The notes under the pieces are model-generated. The model did no database searches and was not told where the DNA came from. It saw only the letters and a program-made list of their open reading frames with translations. A program made the translations under genes and the position numbers. From Methanobacterium sp. UBA176 (GTDB taxonomy: Archaea > Methanobacteriota > Methanobacteria > Methanobacteriales > Methanobacteriaceae), in assembly GCA_002505765.1 (NCBI GenBank), contig DAVZ01000068.1, forward strand, positions 1-35,488: 35,488 nt of DNA, written 5' to 3'. Positions 35,280 through 35,488 of this stretch are shown piece by piece. The first letter of the stretch is position 1, and the number at the start of each line of letters is the position of its first letter.

Positions 35280-35488
35280 AAATTTTTCAACATATTACTC
35301 ATTAAATCATTTAAAATCTTGTATTTTTAGGGACTGTAAAGTTAACCGGTTGGAATGTTCATCAATATTTCATATTCGTTAATTATTGTTCCTTCAGTAA
35401 GACATATAAAGTCAAAAATATTTCAACAAATCTGCTCAACCCCCAATAACTTTACAACCCCGTTTGTTTATAATCATTTACCTGAAAA

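Overview
The window looks like a chromosomal segment of a low-GC methanogen of the order Methanobacteriales, most likely Methanobacterium or a close relative. The lineage markers are a cell-wall protein with pseudomurein-binding repeats, a NifH-like CfbC for coenzyme F430, archaeal-type ArfB and ArfC for riboflavin/F420 precursors, pantoate kinase, SRP19, eL37, an archaeal Lsm protein and SD signals of the GGTGA/GGAGG type. Most of it is ordinary housekeeping DNA. No tRNA, rRNA, CRISPR array or insertion sequence was recognised.

Layout. 1-4.8 kb: a decayed FwdE-like zinc-finger end, two small unknown genes, a stand-alone GIY-YIG protein, cfbC overlapping a CBS-domain gene, an EVE-domain protein, and a divergent pair made of a 58-aa unknown gene and a 50-aa ribbon-helix-helix regulator. 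4.8-8.9 kb, all minus: U32 protein, purF, a Toprim/coiled-coil protein, eL37 and Lsm. 9.2-12 kb, plus: PUA protein, arfB and a DUF2723 membrane protein. 12-17.3 kb, minus: a large Ski2-like helicase with two cysteine clusters, a small secreted protein and glmS. 17.4-23.4 kb, plus: purC (broken by two frameshifts), purS, purQ, cobA, hemD, srp19, a RecJ-like DHH protein and a winged-helix regulator. 23.5-27 kb: pantoate kinase (minus), a decayed restriction endonuclease next to an intact-looking methyltransferase, and a PHP phosphoesterase. 27-31.2 kb: CPA2 antiporter, GDPD, a 51-aa membrane protein, arfC and a small secreted protein. 31.2-35.5 kb: a long AT-rich gap, a 917-aa secreted wall protein and a carboxymuconolactone-decarboxylase-family protein.

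Pathways. purF, purC, purS and purQ act in purine synthesis. cobA and hemD supply the tetrapyrrole trunk from which F430 is made, and cfbC acts late in F430 synthesis. arfB and arfC are steps of the archaeal riboflavin/F420 pathway. Pantoate kinase serves CoA synthesis, and glmS feeds amino-sugar synthesis for the wall.

Most interesting points: (1) a wall protein that carries a glycoside-hydrolase-like barrel between two sets of pseudomurein-binding repeats and ends in a Cys-His-Asp transglutaminase-like domain, with patchy codon usage and a 50-bp internal duplication; (2) two genes in which a perfect GGAGG lies exactly 7 nt before ATT, suggesting AUU initiation; (3) a restriction-modification unit whose nuclease is dead and whose methylase is intact; (4) an essential-looking purC with two lesions within about 25 bp; (5) a ribbon-helix-helix gene with operator-like repeats facing an unknown 58-aa gene. 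All calls come from reading the sequence; no database search was run.
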